A stretch of 64,000 bases of DNA, from positions 2,108,001 through 2,172,000 of the forward strand of contig NZ_FQWQ01000001.1 of assembly GCF_900129725.1 (NCBI RefSeq). Direction: 5' to 3'. The translations under genes were made by a program, and so were the position numbers. This DNA is from Chryseolinea serpens (GTDB taxonomy: Bacteria; Bacteroidota; Bacteroidia; Cytophagales; Cyclobacteriaceae). The first letter of the stretch is position 1; every line of letters starts with the position of its first letter. The notes under the pieces were generated by a model that had not been told where the DNA came from, did no database searches, and saw only the letters and a program-made list of their open reading frames with translations. Positions 17,574-26,570 of the stretch are shown piece by piece.

Positions 17574-19799
17574 TTAACTGTTTCCAACCGGAAGACACAG
17601 TTTGTCCGGCAAGGTCCAGATCAGGGGTTTGAGATTCAGCGGTTCGGGGGTGTTGCTTCCTTCTTTGATCTTTAAGAACTGGTTGACCTGAACATCCTTG
17701 AAGCGTTGCACATCGCCCGAGCCATGCCAGCGGATTTCAATTTCATCTATTTTCTCCGCTGCGCCCAACCCGATCTCTCTGCGCAGGGGGGATGAACCAA
17801 ACGAACCGCCCGAGTTCACATCGCGATACACACTGCGCGACACACCGTTTTCACGGAACGTGATCTTTATTCGCGAACCGATGGCGGCGCGATTTGACTG
17901 GGTTCCTTCCAGCATCAGGCAGATCCAGTGGTTGTTGTTCTGGCCCGGATTGAGGAAGAACGAATTTTGATAGGCATCGCCCACGTAGGCGCCACCCAGA
18001 TCGATGTAGATGTCCTGGTCGCCGTCGTTGTCAAGATCGCCAAATGAAACGCCGTGGCCCTTCTGCAAGTGCCCCACGCGGGCCGAGGTCGTGACGTCGG
18101 CAAACTTCTGGCCACCGAGATTCTTAAACATTTTGTTGGGCACAAGCGATTTATAGTCCGGGTTGCCCGAACCCAGATACATGTCCAGGAAGCCGTCGTT
18201 GTCGATGTCGCCAAAGTTGGCTCCCATGGCAAACACGTTGGTGTTCAGGTTTGCATCGGGCGCCACGTTGGTGAATGTGCCGTCGTGGTTGTTATGATAC
18301 AGCAACATCTTCTCGGGATTGCCCGCCTCCAAATTCAGTTTCTCGGCCGCTTCATAATAGCCCAGCGACTTGGTGAAGGTGTAGTCGCAGGCAAAGATGT
18401 CGAGCCAGCCATCGTTGTCATAGTCCCAAAACCAGGTGGGAAAGGAATTTCCGTGTTCGTTGGCCAGACCGGCCTGGAGTGTCACTTCCATAAAGGCAAT
18501 CTCTTTGCCTTGCTGCCCGGTGTTCCTGAGCAATTTCCGTTCGTGGCTGGTGGTGGAGATAAAAATGTCTTTCCATCCATCGTTGTCATAGTCGCCCGAC
18601 GTCACGCCCTTCACAAAGCTGGTCACATCACAATGGGCTTCGTGAGCCACTTCCCGAAAGGTGCCGTCCTGGTTGCTGATAAACAGTTCGCAGGGATGTT
18701 TTTCTGCCAGTGTGTTGGTTGGCGTTTCGTTGCCGATAAAGAGATCAAGCCAGCCGTCGTTGTTGAAATCGTTCCAGGTGGCGGTCTGCGTGGGGTGAAA
18801 AGAGAGCAGGCCGCTTTGGGTGGTCACGTCCATGAAGGTGCCATCGCCGTTGTTTTTCAGGAGCGAGTTGGGTTCTTTGCCGTATTCCATTTTCCAAGCA
18901 CCCCGCAACACCAGCACATCTTTGAAGCCATCGTTGTTATAGTCGGCCTGCACGATGTTCAATCCACCGGTGATGCCTTCCAGTCCGATCTTGTCGGACC
19001 GATCGGTAAACGTTCCATTGCCGTTGTTTTTGAAATAATGAAGTCCTTCGGTGGTGCCCCACCCTGAGGTCATGATGTCGAGATAGCCATCGTTGTCAAA
19101 GTCTTCCACGATGCTTCCGCCGGCCATGTTCTTCACGTCGAGTTTCAGTTCGCCGGCAATGTCCTGAAACGGTTTCACTTTCACCGTGGTGTCGCCCTGG
19201 AGGTTGGGGATTAAATATCCCCGAGGCACACCCTGGGGATATTCACCCAACGTCATATAGGCCAGGTTCAACAACCATCCCGATTCAAGATCGCCCGGAT
19301 TCAGGGCAACGAGTTTTGTAAAGATCTCGATGGCCTTCCTGGACCCTTCCGGATCGCTGTGCACGCCCACGCCTTTCACGGGAAGGATACACGATTCGGC
19401 CGCATGATTCGAAATGCAGTTCGACCGTTCGCCCTGGCGCAGGTAAGCCAACGCCAGGTCTTTCCAGAGCGGCAGAAATTCATGGTTCACATCCGCGCTT
19501 GCCAATTCTTCCAGCAGCTGAATGGCTTGTTCTTCCTGGCCCAACTGCAAAAGGATATTGGCCTTCAAATATTTGCAATACCGGATCCCGCTGGGCGTGC
19601 TGCGCGGCGAATTCAAAAGCGAATCCATGTACACGAGCCCAGCCTGCGGATACCATTGGTTGCTCATCACGCTGGCTTCCTGATCAAATTTTTTCAAGAT
19701 CGCCACCATCTCTTCATGACACGTTGGCTTGTGCTGGCACGACTGCACCACACACAAGAGCATGAACATCATGATCGACAAAAGTAGTTTTGGTTTCAT
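17574..19799 (-). CDS. CRTAC1-type FG-GAP/VCBS repeat lipoprotein with ASPIC/UnbV domain (paralogue A)
   Basis: 741 residues from ATG 19799, where a lipoprotein signal (SIMMFMLLCVVQSC) begins. Residues about 40-190 are TPR-like helices including QGERSNCISNHAAESC. Seven FG-GAP-type calcium-binding loops follow, each D-x-[DN]-N-D-G-x-x-D (DFDNDGYLDI, DYNNDGFKDV, DFNNDGWLDL, DYDNDGWKDI, DYDNDGWLDI, DIDNDGFLDM, DLDNDGDQDI), forming a propeller. The last 100 residues are ASPIC/UnbV (RDVNSGGSFGSSPLRREIGLG, EIRWHGSG). It should be an outer-membrane-anchored surface or periplasmic protein. The neighbouring gene is a close paralogue. Function of the family in nutrient clusters is not established. Confidence 0.88.
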   Translation of the reverse strand: MKPKLLLSIMMFMLLCVVQSCQHKPTCHEEMVAILKKFDQEASVMSNQWYPQAGLVYMDSLLNSPRSTPSGIRYCKYLKANILLQLGQEEQAIQLLEELASADVNHEFLPLWKDLALAYLRQGERSNCISNHAAESCILPVKGVGVHSDPEGSRKAIEIFTKLVALNPGDLESGWLLNLAYMTLGEYPQGVPRGYLIPNLQGDTTVKVKPFQDIAGELKLDVKNMAGGSIVEDFDNDGYLDIMTSGWGTTEGLHYFKNNGNGTFTDRSDKIGLEGITGGLNIVQADYNNDGFKDVLVLRGAWKMEYGKEPNSLLKNNGDGTFMDVTTQSGLLSFHPTQTATWNDFNNDGWLDLFIGNETPTNTLAEKHPCELFISNQDGTFREVAHEAHCDVTSFVKGVTSGDYDNDGWKDIFISTTSHERKLLRNTGQQGKEIAFMEVTLQAGLANEHGNSFPTWFWDYDNDGWLDIFACDYTFTKSLGYYEAAEKLNLEAGNPEKMLLYHNNHDGTFTNVAPDANLNTNVFAMGANFGDIDNDGFLDMYLGSGNPDYKSLVPNKMFKNLGGQKFADVTTSARVGHLQKGHGVSFGDLDNDGDQDIYIDLGGAYVGDAYQNSFFLNPGQNNNHWICLMLEGTQSNRAAIGSRIKITFRENGVSRSVYRDVNSGGSFGSSPLRREIGLGAAEKIDEIEIRWHGSGDVQRFKDVQVNQFLKIKEGSNTPEPLNLKPLIWTLPDKLCLPVGNS

Positions 19800-19852
19800 A
19801 GTTTGGTTTTTGATACCCTCTTCATTATGCATTCAGACCGGCCGGCGACCGG

Positions 19853-22108
19853 TCAATTCTTTTTGGCTTTGCTCACCATCGGATAACACAACCGGTCGGG
19901 CAACACCCATTGAATCGCGTTGAGGTGCACCGATTCAATCTCGTCGCTGCCCTCCGTTATTTTCAGAAATTGGTTGGGCTTGATATGACTGAAGACCTGT
20001 ACCTTGCCGCTGCCATGCCAGCGGATTTCGATCTGGTCGATCATCTCCGCCTGTCCCACGCCGATCTCGCGTCGCAGTGGCGAAGCCCCAAAGCTGCCGC
20101 CCGAATTCACATCGCGATAAACACTCCGGACAATGCCCTTTTCTTTGAACGTCACCTTCACCCGTGTGCCGATCGCGGTGCGGTTAGAGGTGGTGCCTTC
20201 CAGCGTGAGGTCGATCCAGCGGTTGTTGTCCTTTTGTCCGGGATTCAGAAAGAAAGAGTTTTGATAGGAATCGCCCACATAGGCACCGCCCATCTCGATG
20301 TAAATGTCCTGGTCGCCGTCGTTGTCCATGTCGGCAAACGAAACACCGTGTCCCTTTTGCAAATGACCAACCCGGGCCGACGCCGTCACGTCGGCAAATG
20401 TTTTGCCACCGATGTTCTGGAACATTTTGTTGGGGACGAGCGATTGATACAGCGGGTTGCCACTGCCCAGGTACATGTCGAGAAAGCCGTCGTTGTCGAT
20501 GTCGCCAAAGTTCGATCCCATGGCAAACACATTTTTGTTGAGCCCCACCTCATTGGCAATGTTGGTGAAGGTGCCGTCGTGATTGTTTCGGTAGAGCAAC
20601 ATTTTTTCGGGGTTGCCGGCGGCGATGTTCAACTTCTCTGCAGCCGCATAGTACGCCAGCGATTTTTCGAAGGTATAGTCACAGGCAAAGATGTCGAGCC
20701 AGCCATCGTTGTCGTAGTCCCAGAACCAGGTGGGAAATGTGTTGCCGGTTTCGGCGGCGAGGCCTGCCGCTTTCGTCACGTTTTCGAACACGATCTCCTT
20801 TTGCTGCAGGCCCCGGTTTTTCAGGAGCTTTCGTTCGCCGTCCATGGTGGAAACAAAAATGTCTTTCCAGCCATCGTTGTCGTAGTCGCCCGAGGCAACG
20901 CCTTTCACATAGTTGAGCACATCGCAGTGCGCCTGGCGCGCCACTTCCCTGAACGTACCATCCTGGTTGTTGATGTACAGTTCGCAGGGATGTTGTTCGT
21001 TGTTCCCAACGATCACGGTCTCATTGCCGATGAAAAGGTCGATCCAGCCGTCGTTGTTGAAGTCGTTCCAGGTAGCCGTTTGCGTGGGGTGAAACGAAAG
21101 CAAGCCGCTGCTCGTGGTCACATCGGTGAAGGTGCCGTCGCCGTTGTTTTTCAGGAGCGAGTTGGGTTCTTTTCCAAAGTCTCTTTTCCAGGCACCCCGC
21201 AAGACCAGCACGTCTTTGTTGCCATCGTTGTCATAGTCGGCTTGCATGAGGTTTAGTCCGCCGGTAATATCTTTTAAACCCGACTTGTCGGTCACATCGT
21301 TAAACGTTCCGTTGGCATTGTTCACAAAGAAGTGCATCTGATCGGCCAACCCCCAGCCCGACGTGATGAGGTCCAGGTAGCCGTCGTTGTTGAAGTCGTC
21401 GGCGATGCTTCCGCCGGCCATGTTCCTGACGTCAAGCTTCAGATCGCCGGCAATGTCCTGGAAGGCGTTGATTTGGACCGTAGTGTCGCCTTGCATGTCG
21501 GGCAGAAGAAATTTGGCGGGCACGTGCTGTGGATATTCTCCCAGCGTCATGTAGGCCACGTTCAGCAGCCATCGGGCTTCCAGGTTGTCGGGGTCTGTCT
21601 TCAACATGTCCTGGTAAAGACCAATCGCTTTGCGCGAGCCATCCTGATCCTGGTGAATCCCCAGGCCTTGGATGGGCAGTATGCACGATTCTGCGGCATG
21701 ATTCGCAATGCAATTGGAACGCTCGCCCTGGCGCAAGTAGGCCACGGCCAGTGTCTTCCGGATGCCCGGTGTCAGATAGGGCGTGTTGTCTTTGGTGAGA
21801 CGCTCCAGGATGCGGATGGCTTCTTCTTCGCGCCCCAGTTCCAGCAGGGCGATGGCTTTCTGATATTGGCTATGGCGTGTCTCTCCCGTTGTGCTGTTGG
21901 GGTCGGCCAGCAACGAATCCAGGTAGGGAAGTCTGGCTTCCGGACAGAATATGTTTTTAGAATGAAACGAATCGTTCTTCACACTTTTCAGTATGCGAAT
22001 CATTTCTTTGTTACCGGATGCTTTCTTGGGTTGTAACTCCATGCTGCAGGCCGCGACCAAAACAACGGTCATCCCAAAAGCCAGCACAGAAGGTATCTTT
22101 TGTTTCAT
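19853..22108 (-). CDS. CRTAC1-type FG-GAP/VCBS repeat lipoprotein with ASPIC/UnbV domain (paralogue B)
   Basis: 751 residues from ATG 22108, chosen because MKQKIPSVLAFGMTVVLVAAC is a lipoprotein signal; the frame is open about 46 codons further up but without one. Layout matches paralogue A: helical repeats, GERSNCIANHAAESC, seven D-x-[DN]-N-D-G loops, then ASPIC/UnbV with RDVNSGGSFGASPLRREIGVG. It lies 53 bp upstream of paralogue A in the same direction, so the two are probably co-transcribed after a tandem duplication. Divergence is concentrated in the N-terminal helical part, with near identity at many propeller loops. Confidence 0.88.
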   Translation of the reverse strand: MKQKIPSVLAFGMTVVLVAACSMELQPKKASGNKEMIRILKSVKNDSFHSKNIFCPEARLPYLDSLLADPNSTTGETRHSQYQKAIALLELGREEEAIRILERLTKDNTPYLTPGIRKTLAVAYLRQGERSNCIANHAAESCILPIQGLGIHQDQDGSRKAIGLYQDMLKTDPDNLEARWLLNVAYMTLGEYPQHVPAKFLLPDMQGDTTVQINAFQDIAGDLKLDVRNMAGGSIADDFNNDGYLDLITSGWGLADQMHFFVNNANGTFNDVTDKSGLKDITGGLNLMQADYDNDGNKDVLVLRGAWKRDFGKEPNSLLKNNGDGTFTDVTTSSGLLSFHPTQTATWNDFNNDGWIDLFIGNETVIVGNNEQHPCELYINNQDGTFREVARQAHCDVLNYVKGVASGDYDNDGWKDIFVSTMDGERKLLKNRGLQQKEIVFENVTKAAGLAAETGNTFPTWFWDYDNDGWLDIFACDYTFEKSLAYYAAAEKLNIAAGNPEKMLLYRNNHDGTFTNIANEVGLNKNVFAMGSNFGDIDNDGFLDMYLGSGNPLYQSLVPNKMFQNIGGKTFADVTASARVGHLQKGHGVSFADMDNDGDQDIYIEMGGAYVGDSYQNSFFLNPGQKDNNRWIDLTLEGTTSNRTAIGTRVKVTFKEKGIVRSVYRDVNSGGSFGASPLRREIGVGQAEMIDQIEIRWHGSGKVQVFSHIKPNQFLKITEGSDEIESVHLNAIQWVLPDRLCYPMVSKAKKN

Positions 22109-22465
22109 TTCAGAATTCCTCAGTTTTAAGATTAAACCTCTCATGTCTCTGTTCTTGTCAAGCATCGCCGGCGAATTCAAAAAGCATGCGTCGTTGTTTG
22201 ACACACCGCTTTTTGCCGGGCGATCCTCATCGAATAAAAAAAACAATTGAAAATGGCGACGCGTCGTCGCGGTGTTGCTTTGGCAAGGTCATGCGCAAAG
22301 CAACGCCAGGAGGTAGTTGAGTAAACTCTTTGTTACGCACGATCCATGCCGGCCATCACCGGCTTGCCGTGAACGGTCAACGCGGGTGAAATGCAAGCGT
22401 CTTGCCGGCGCAGGATGCGCGAGGCGATGTGCGGATAGAAAAAAATCAACAGAAGAACCTCCGTG
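22109..22465. other. Intergenic region upstream of paralogue B
   Basis: About 357 bp without a convincing gene. It would hold the promoter of the CRTAC1 pair and the 3' side of the gene at 22466. A short GCCGG/CCGGC hairpin near 22349 is the only structure noted; no clear terminator or promoter boxes. Confidence 0.4.
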
Positions 22466-23008
22466 TCAGATTGACTTAGGAGGGTGTGTTATGGACGGAT
22501 GATAGTCGGCGAGAGTGGCCACGACCACGGGTTTGTCTACCCGTTGCTGTTGCCAGCCCAGGGCCAGCGTGCGGAGGGAAAAGGTCTGCGCAACGTAGTC
22601 TTTGATGAACGTGGAGAATGTTTTCGTTTGATGCGAATTGTCTTGTGGCCGGTCGGTAAAAGTTTTTACAAACCTGGCCAGGGCCTGGTCGATGCGTTCG
22701 TCCTGAACGTCTTTCACACATACCATGTAGAGCGTGTCGCGCTCGAAACGTTGCTTGAGTAGGCGATAGGACACGCCGTTGTGCTCCACCTTGCCGTCTA
22801 CCCGCTCAAAGGTTCGCGAGTCCACCATATAGGGAATGGCGATGGGAACGGCGATGGTAATGGTTTCGGAGGTATCGAACGCGTCGGCATCCAGTTTTTC
22901 CTGCATTTCGCGGTCGTTGGCATAGCGCAACCCGAAAAACAATCCATAGTAGCCCACCACATTAAAGAGCAGCAGGACAACACACGCTATGGACACTATT
23001 TTTCTCAA
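22466..23008 (-). CDS. Single-pass membrane protein, family shared with 30384-30926
   Basis: 180 residues. An N-terminal membrane helix (IVSIACVVLLLFNVVGYYGLFF) is followed by a soluble domain of about 150 residues. It is clearly related to the protein at 30384-30926: FNVVGYYG versus FNIGGYYL, YRLLKQRFERDTLYMVCVKD versus YSLVKQRLENDTLFMVCIKD, and similar spacing to a FSTFIKDY/FAKLFKDY segment. The family is unknown to me. The soluble domain should face the periplasm. It is isolated from its neighbours by more than 200 bp on both sides. Confidence 0.6.
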   Translation of the reverse strand: MRKIVSIACVVLLLFNVVGYYGLFFGLRYANDREMQEKLDADAFDTSETITIAVPIAIPYMVDSRTFERVDGKVEHNGVSYRLLKQRFERDTLYMVCVKDVQDERIDQALARFVKTFTDRPQDNSHQTKTFSTFIKDYVAQTFSLRTLALGWQQQRVDKPVVVATLADYHPSITHPPKSI

Positions 23009-23123
23009 ATGCTTTGGGCCTTAAAAATTGACCGACCGAATCTAGCCAAAATTTGGGGCGATGCCAAATAACGGGATGCCCTGGGAATTGAAAGTATTGT
23101 GTTTAAAGGACAGGGTGGGCAAT

Positions 23124-23157
23124 AAAAAACCTCAAATCATTTAAGTTTTGAGGTTTT
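23124..23157 (-). terminator. Rho-independent terminator after the secreted propeller gene
   Basis: An 11-bp stem, AAAACCTCAAA (23126-23136) with TTTGAGGTTTT (23147-23157), around a 10-nt loop. On the minus strand it is followed by a T-run at 23129-23124. It lies 72 bp past the end of the gene at 23229. It could also work weakly on the plus strand. Confidence 0.75.
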
Positions 23158-23228
23158 AATTCCATTCGCTGAATTTGTAGATGCTGAAAGACAATATACG
23201 ATTTGACAAGTTTGGTAGGTATTTTAAT

Positions 23229-25061
23229 TCAATACTCCGACTTCACCAACTTCCCTTCCGGGCTCACGGTACCGGTCCAGGGAAGGCTTGCACCATTCGG
23301 CGTCGGATAGATCTCGCCGTAGATTTTCACCGCCCCGCCTTGCATCAGTTCCATACCTTTGGTCATGTAGGTGGCGTTCGGGTTGGGCTGATAACTGAAC
23401 TGCGTATCATAGATCACCTTTCCGTTCCCGTTGATGAGGGCCAGCCTGCCGATGCCGTATGACTTAGGGTGATGGTAGTACATGAAATACACCACACAGC
23501 CACCGTCTGGTGTGGGAATGTGCATGCCCGCTGAACTGATGGCTTGTTTAACGGTGGGGAGTTTTGCTTCCCAAATCTTCTCACCGCTCCGCGTCAATTT
23601 TGTGATCACTTCCTCCGAGGTTTCGTCATCCGTCCAGCGACTGCCGGCGACGATAACGTTTTTATCAGAAGCGATGGTTACGGAAGTTGCTTTGCCCATG
23701 TCGTATTGCGGCGGATTGAGTTCGATGCCATTTTTGCCTGCGTACAGTTTACCATTCGCAATGGTTTCTGCCAGTTCAAGCCGCTTTGCCGTTGAGCTAC
23801 CGGGTTCATTGGGCTTGATGTTTTCCGGCAAGCGGTGAACCAGCACCGCGGTGGCGTGTTGCAGCGAATCTTTTGGATCTACTGTACGCGAGATCAGCAG
23901 GCGGCCGTCCATGATGGATTTCAGCCCGCGCGACATTTCAGGCTTGCTGTACAGATCGTTCAGCATGACGGAAGTGATCAGTTTCAAGTCGCTGGCGCTG
24001 CGCACATCGTACACTTTTCTGGGACACCTTTCCTCATCATAATCTACCAGGAAGTAGTTGCCCGATGGGGCCAAGAAGAAATTGAAGATGGTGGTGGTTG
24101 ATTTGATTTGCGCCACCGGTTTGCCCGTTTCCAGTTCGATCTTCACCACCTCCCCGGTTTCGTAGCTACCCAGGATCATGTACTTCGAGTCGGGCGTGAT
24201 CACGTGTCCGTAGGGCACATCCGGGATCCGGCAGGTCTTGTGATTTTTCTTCTGGGTATCAATGATGTATGCCACCGGCTGGGCATCCTTAGCATCCTTA
24301 GGATAGGATCTCCTCCACGCCTTGTCGCCGTATTCACTGAGCACAAGCCATCTTCCGTCCGGACTGATCATGGTGTGATCGAGGTGGAGATAATGCTCCC
24401 GTTTCGGCATGTCGAGGGTGAACAACGTATCCACTTTGCGCGTCTTCAGGTCAAACCGGGCCAGGTCGTAACGCGTTGGCTCCCCCATCCGCGCAGCGTA
24501 GTCCACCCGGTGTGTGATGGCGTAGTAATAGTAATTTTCTTCCCGGTCAACGCCCATCGGATAGAAAAAGTGGAGATCGTCCACGTTCCCCAGCGACACC
24601 AACTCAGACCACTGTCCTTTTTCGTGATCGTACTGACAAGCAAACTCGCCGGTATTCTTGTAATTCACGCGGCGATCAAATTTCACGGTTGAGACTTTTC
24701 CGTTGTAATGGAGCACGTCACCGTTATACACCGTTTTCATCGCCAGCACTTCCCTGTGGCTCGCCGGGAATTTATCCATCGGCACGATCAGGTTGGTCAC
24801 CTTCATCGTTTTGTAATCCAGCATTTTCAGTAAACTGACGCCCCGATGGCTATCGGGGCCATCGGCTTGTTCAACGGTTACCCGGCCCAGTTGAAAGTAA
24901 TTCGGACTGCTGATGGGTGAAAAGCTAGGCGAGAAACCCGGCTCTCCTCCTATCGCTTCGGGCTTAATGATCTCGATGTTCCAGGGGATCTGGGCGTGGG
25001 TGGCGGGTGATGCCAGGGATAGGCTTAAGAGTATGGTTGATGTGGCCTTCACGGGATTCAT
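23229..25061 (-). CDS. Secreted beta-propeller protein of unknown function
   Basis: 610 residues. A signal peptide (ILLSLSLASPATHA, cleavage before QIPW) is followed by a WD40/YVTN-like series of strands: HYLHLDHTMISPDGRWLVLSEYG, VPYGHVITPDSKYMILGSYETGEVVKIELETGKPV, APSGNYFLVDYDEE and others. The C-terminal part (MGKATSVTIASDKNVIVAGSRW) continues the pattern. There is no catalytic motif I recognise and no T9SS sorting domain, so it is probably a periplasmic or surface binding protein. It follows the nutrient-uptake genes on the same strand but has its own terminator. Confidence 0.65.
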   Translation of the reverse strand: MNPVKATSTILLSLSLASPATHAQIPWNIEIIKPEAIGGEPGFSPSFSPISSPNYFQLGRVTVEQADGPDSHRGVSLLKMLDYKTMKVTNLIVPMDKFPASHREVLAMKTVYNGDVLHYNGKVSTVKFDRRVNYKNTGEFACQYDHEKGQWSELVSLGNVDDLHFFYPMGVDREENYYYYAITHRVDYAARMGEPTRYDLARFDLKTRKVDTLFTLDMPKREHYLHLDHTMISPDGRWLVLSEYGDKAWRRSYPKDAKDAQPVAYIIDTQKKNHKTCRIPDVPYGHVITPDSKYMILGSYETGEVVKIELETGKPVAQIKSTTTIFNFFLAPSGNYFLVDYDEERCPRKVYDVRSASDLKLITSVMLNDLYSKPEMSRGLKSIMDGRLLISRTVDPKDSLQHATAVLVHRLPENIKPNEPGSSTAKRLELAETIANGKLYAGKNGIELNPPQYDMGKATSVTIASDKNVIVAGSRWTDDETSEEVITKLTRSGEKIWEAKLPTVKQAISSAGMHIPTPDGGCVVYFMYYHHPKSYGIGRLALINGNGKVIYDTQFSYQPNPNATYMTKGMELMQGGAVKIYGEIYPTPNGASLPWTGTVSPEGKLVKSEY

Positions 25062-25130
25062 GTTCAGGCAATTTCGGCATTTAAGTCAGGTTAGGGCTAG
25101 GATTTTGCCAAAAGTTGGGTGGCGCAATTG

Positions 25131-25196
25131 TAGTTATACACGCTTTCCAGGTGTGCGTGCTCCTTCCATCACTGGGCGACTCTGCATTTTGGCGTT
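25131..25196 (-). pseudogene. Relic of the 5' half of tRNA-Ser(GGA) with its upstream flank
   Basis: Aligns to 30006-30068, which is the acceptor 5' strand, D arm and anticodon arm of tRNA-Ser plus the flank CATTTTGGTGTT. Shared blocks are TATACAC, CTTTCCAGG (the anticodon loop region), CGTGCTCCTTC, CACT and CATTTTGG. The relic has a 4-nt insertion after CCAGG and a 1-nt loss in the D arm. The T arm and 3' acceptor strand are absent, so no tRNA can form. Confidence 0.7.
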
Positions 25197-25224
25197 CCCT
25201 TTTCCCGGTGACCGAAAAAAAATC

Positions 25225-25944
25225 CTACCGCAAAAAACCAAATGTAACCGAAAACAGAAGCACATTGTTTCGTTGGTAAGTGCTGGCAAAATCGACAAAG
25301 TCAGTCAAACTCTTGCTGTAGTGCAGCATAAATGTCAGATCATATTTTTTGGATAATGGCAACACATAACCAGCATAACCAGAGAAGCCATATTCATACT
25401 TCGATGGGAAATTTCTTGGGTCCGTTAAAACAAGGGTTGAACTGTTTGCCGGATTGATGTGATCGATATTTTTATAAATCACTTCAGCTTTTCTAAGAAA
25501 CCCATAGAAGGCACCCATACCAAACACAACATTCTTCTTTGGCAAAATGTGAATGGTCGGCATCACTGAAATGGTTAGATAATTCAGGGTGGTGGTAATA
25601 TCACGCGTAAAGTGTATCGGCCCGAGCGGCCCCTGTCCATAATAACCATAACCATAACCATCGCCAACCGTCTGACTCCCCTTCCTTTCATACAGCACTC
25701 TTGCCTTCAATTCTAAAGTTTTGGAGAAGGCGTGTGAAACGCCTCCCCCAAATGAATAACCGAATCTGGTGACCGAATTGCCAAAATAAGTAGAGCTTCT
25801 GAGCAGTCCACCACCGGCAGTTACTTCAAACTTCGATATGAGTCGTTTGCGCAAATACCGTTCTGGTGGTGTCGGTGCTGTTTGTGCAACAACGTTTACG
25901 CCGTTCAAAAGCAGTATAGTTAAAATCAAAATCCACCTTTCCAT
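25225..25944 (-). CDS. Outer-membrane beta-barrel (porin-like) protein
   Basis: 239 residues with a signal peptide ending VVAQTAP. The mature protein alternates strands typical of the Bacteroidota small-barrel family: KFEVTAGGGLLRSS, SFGGGVSHAF, LELKARVLYERKGS, NYLTISVMPTIHI, GYAGYVLPLSKKYDLTFMLHYS, and LLFSVTFGFLR at the C-terminus. About eight to ten strands are expected. No enzymatic motif. It lies 33 bp downstream of the lipoprotein at 25978-26517, probably in one unit. Confidence 0.7.
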   Translation of the reverse strand: MERWILILTILLLNGVNVVAQTAPTPPERYLRKRLISKFEVTAGGGLLRSSTYFGNSVTRFGYSFGGGVSHAFSKTLELKARVLYERKGSQTVGDGYGYGYYGQGPLGPIHFTRDITTTLNYLTISVMPTIHILPKKNVVFGMGAFYGFLRKAEVIYKNIDHINPANSSTLVLTDPRNFPSKYEYGFSGYAGYVLPLSKKYDLTFMLHYSKSLTDFVDFASTYQRNNVLLFSVTFGFLR

Positions 25945-25977
25945 ATTGGCTATTATTTACGAATCTATACAACTTGA

Positions 25978-26517
25978 CTAGGGATTGCTTTTAAGTACTC
26001 CTTTGAAGTGGCCAACGACATGCGCGTCGTTTTTAAAAACAACATCATATTCAATTTCAAAAGTGTCGCCATTCTTTGAAATGATTTGGAATGTCGCACT
26101 TTTTGGTGGCGCAAAGTCAGGTGGGTTTACCGGATCGGAATGGGCGTCCATGAATTGATTTGCATCGTATTCGATATAATCAATTCCACCCGGCAAAGTT
26201 TCCGTTGGATCTGAAAAGAAGTCATCAATCCACTGATCTTTCGCTCTTAATGTGAGGTCCGAAAAAATGACCGCGTTAATGGTTTTGTTTTTTAAATCGA
26301 TCTGGTATTTGCCGTCGGCCGATTTTATGATGGGCTGATCAATAAACGTAAATGAGTAATCTGTATCCCCTCCTGTATGGCTATATAAACCAAATGGCGT
26401 AGGGTAGAATTTGTCATTTAGTGTAAAGCCATTCATCACGGGAGGTGTGGTAGGGTCATTTTTTGAGCAAGCAAAAAGAACAGACAGAAGCAACAGGAGG
26501 ATGGGAAACTGTTTCAT
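25978..26517 (-). CDS. Lipoprotein of unknown function
   Basis: 179 residues. MKQFPILLLLLSVLFAC is a lipoprotein signal with Cys at 17, followed by SKND and a Pro-rich linker. The mature domain contains NGFTLNDKFYPTPFGLY and ends with a repeat-like FQIISKNGDTFEIEYDVVFKNDAHVVGHFKGVL. This is a pattern seen in many uncharacterised Bacteroidota beta-sandwich lipoproteins. The downstream outer-membrane barrel gene suggests a joint envelope role. Confidence 0.65.
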   Translation of the reverse strand: MKQFPILLLLLSVLFACSKNDPTTPPVMNGFTLNDKFYPTPFGLYSHTGGDTDYSFTFIDQPIIKSADGKYQIDLKNKTINAVIFSDLTLRAKDQWIDDFFSDPTETLPGGIDYIEYDANQFMDAHSDPVNPPDFAPPKSATFQIISKNGDTFEIEYDVVFKNDAHVVGHFKGVLKSNP

Positions 26518-26570
26518 TTTTGGTAACGATTTGTGCTAAATCTATTAAAAAGGCAGGTAACATGCCGTCA

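Noticed and set aside
18054-19067. 337-codon open frame on the plus strand
   Set aside because: Same antisense effect within the first CRTAC1 gene; no domain or start signal.
19910-21256. 448-codon open frame on the plus strand, opposite the second CRTAC1 gene
   Set aside because: It is the antisense of the repeated D-N-D-G codons, which rarely give stops on the other strand; the minus-strand gene has signal peptide, domains and a paralogue.
25131-25196. Second tRNA gene
   Set aside because: Only the 5' half aligns and the 3' acceptor and T arm are absent.
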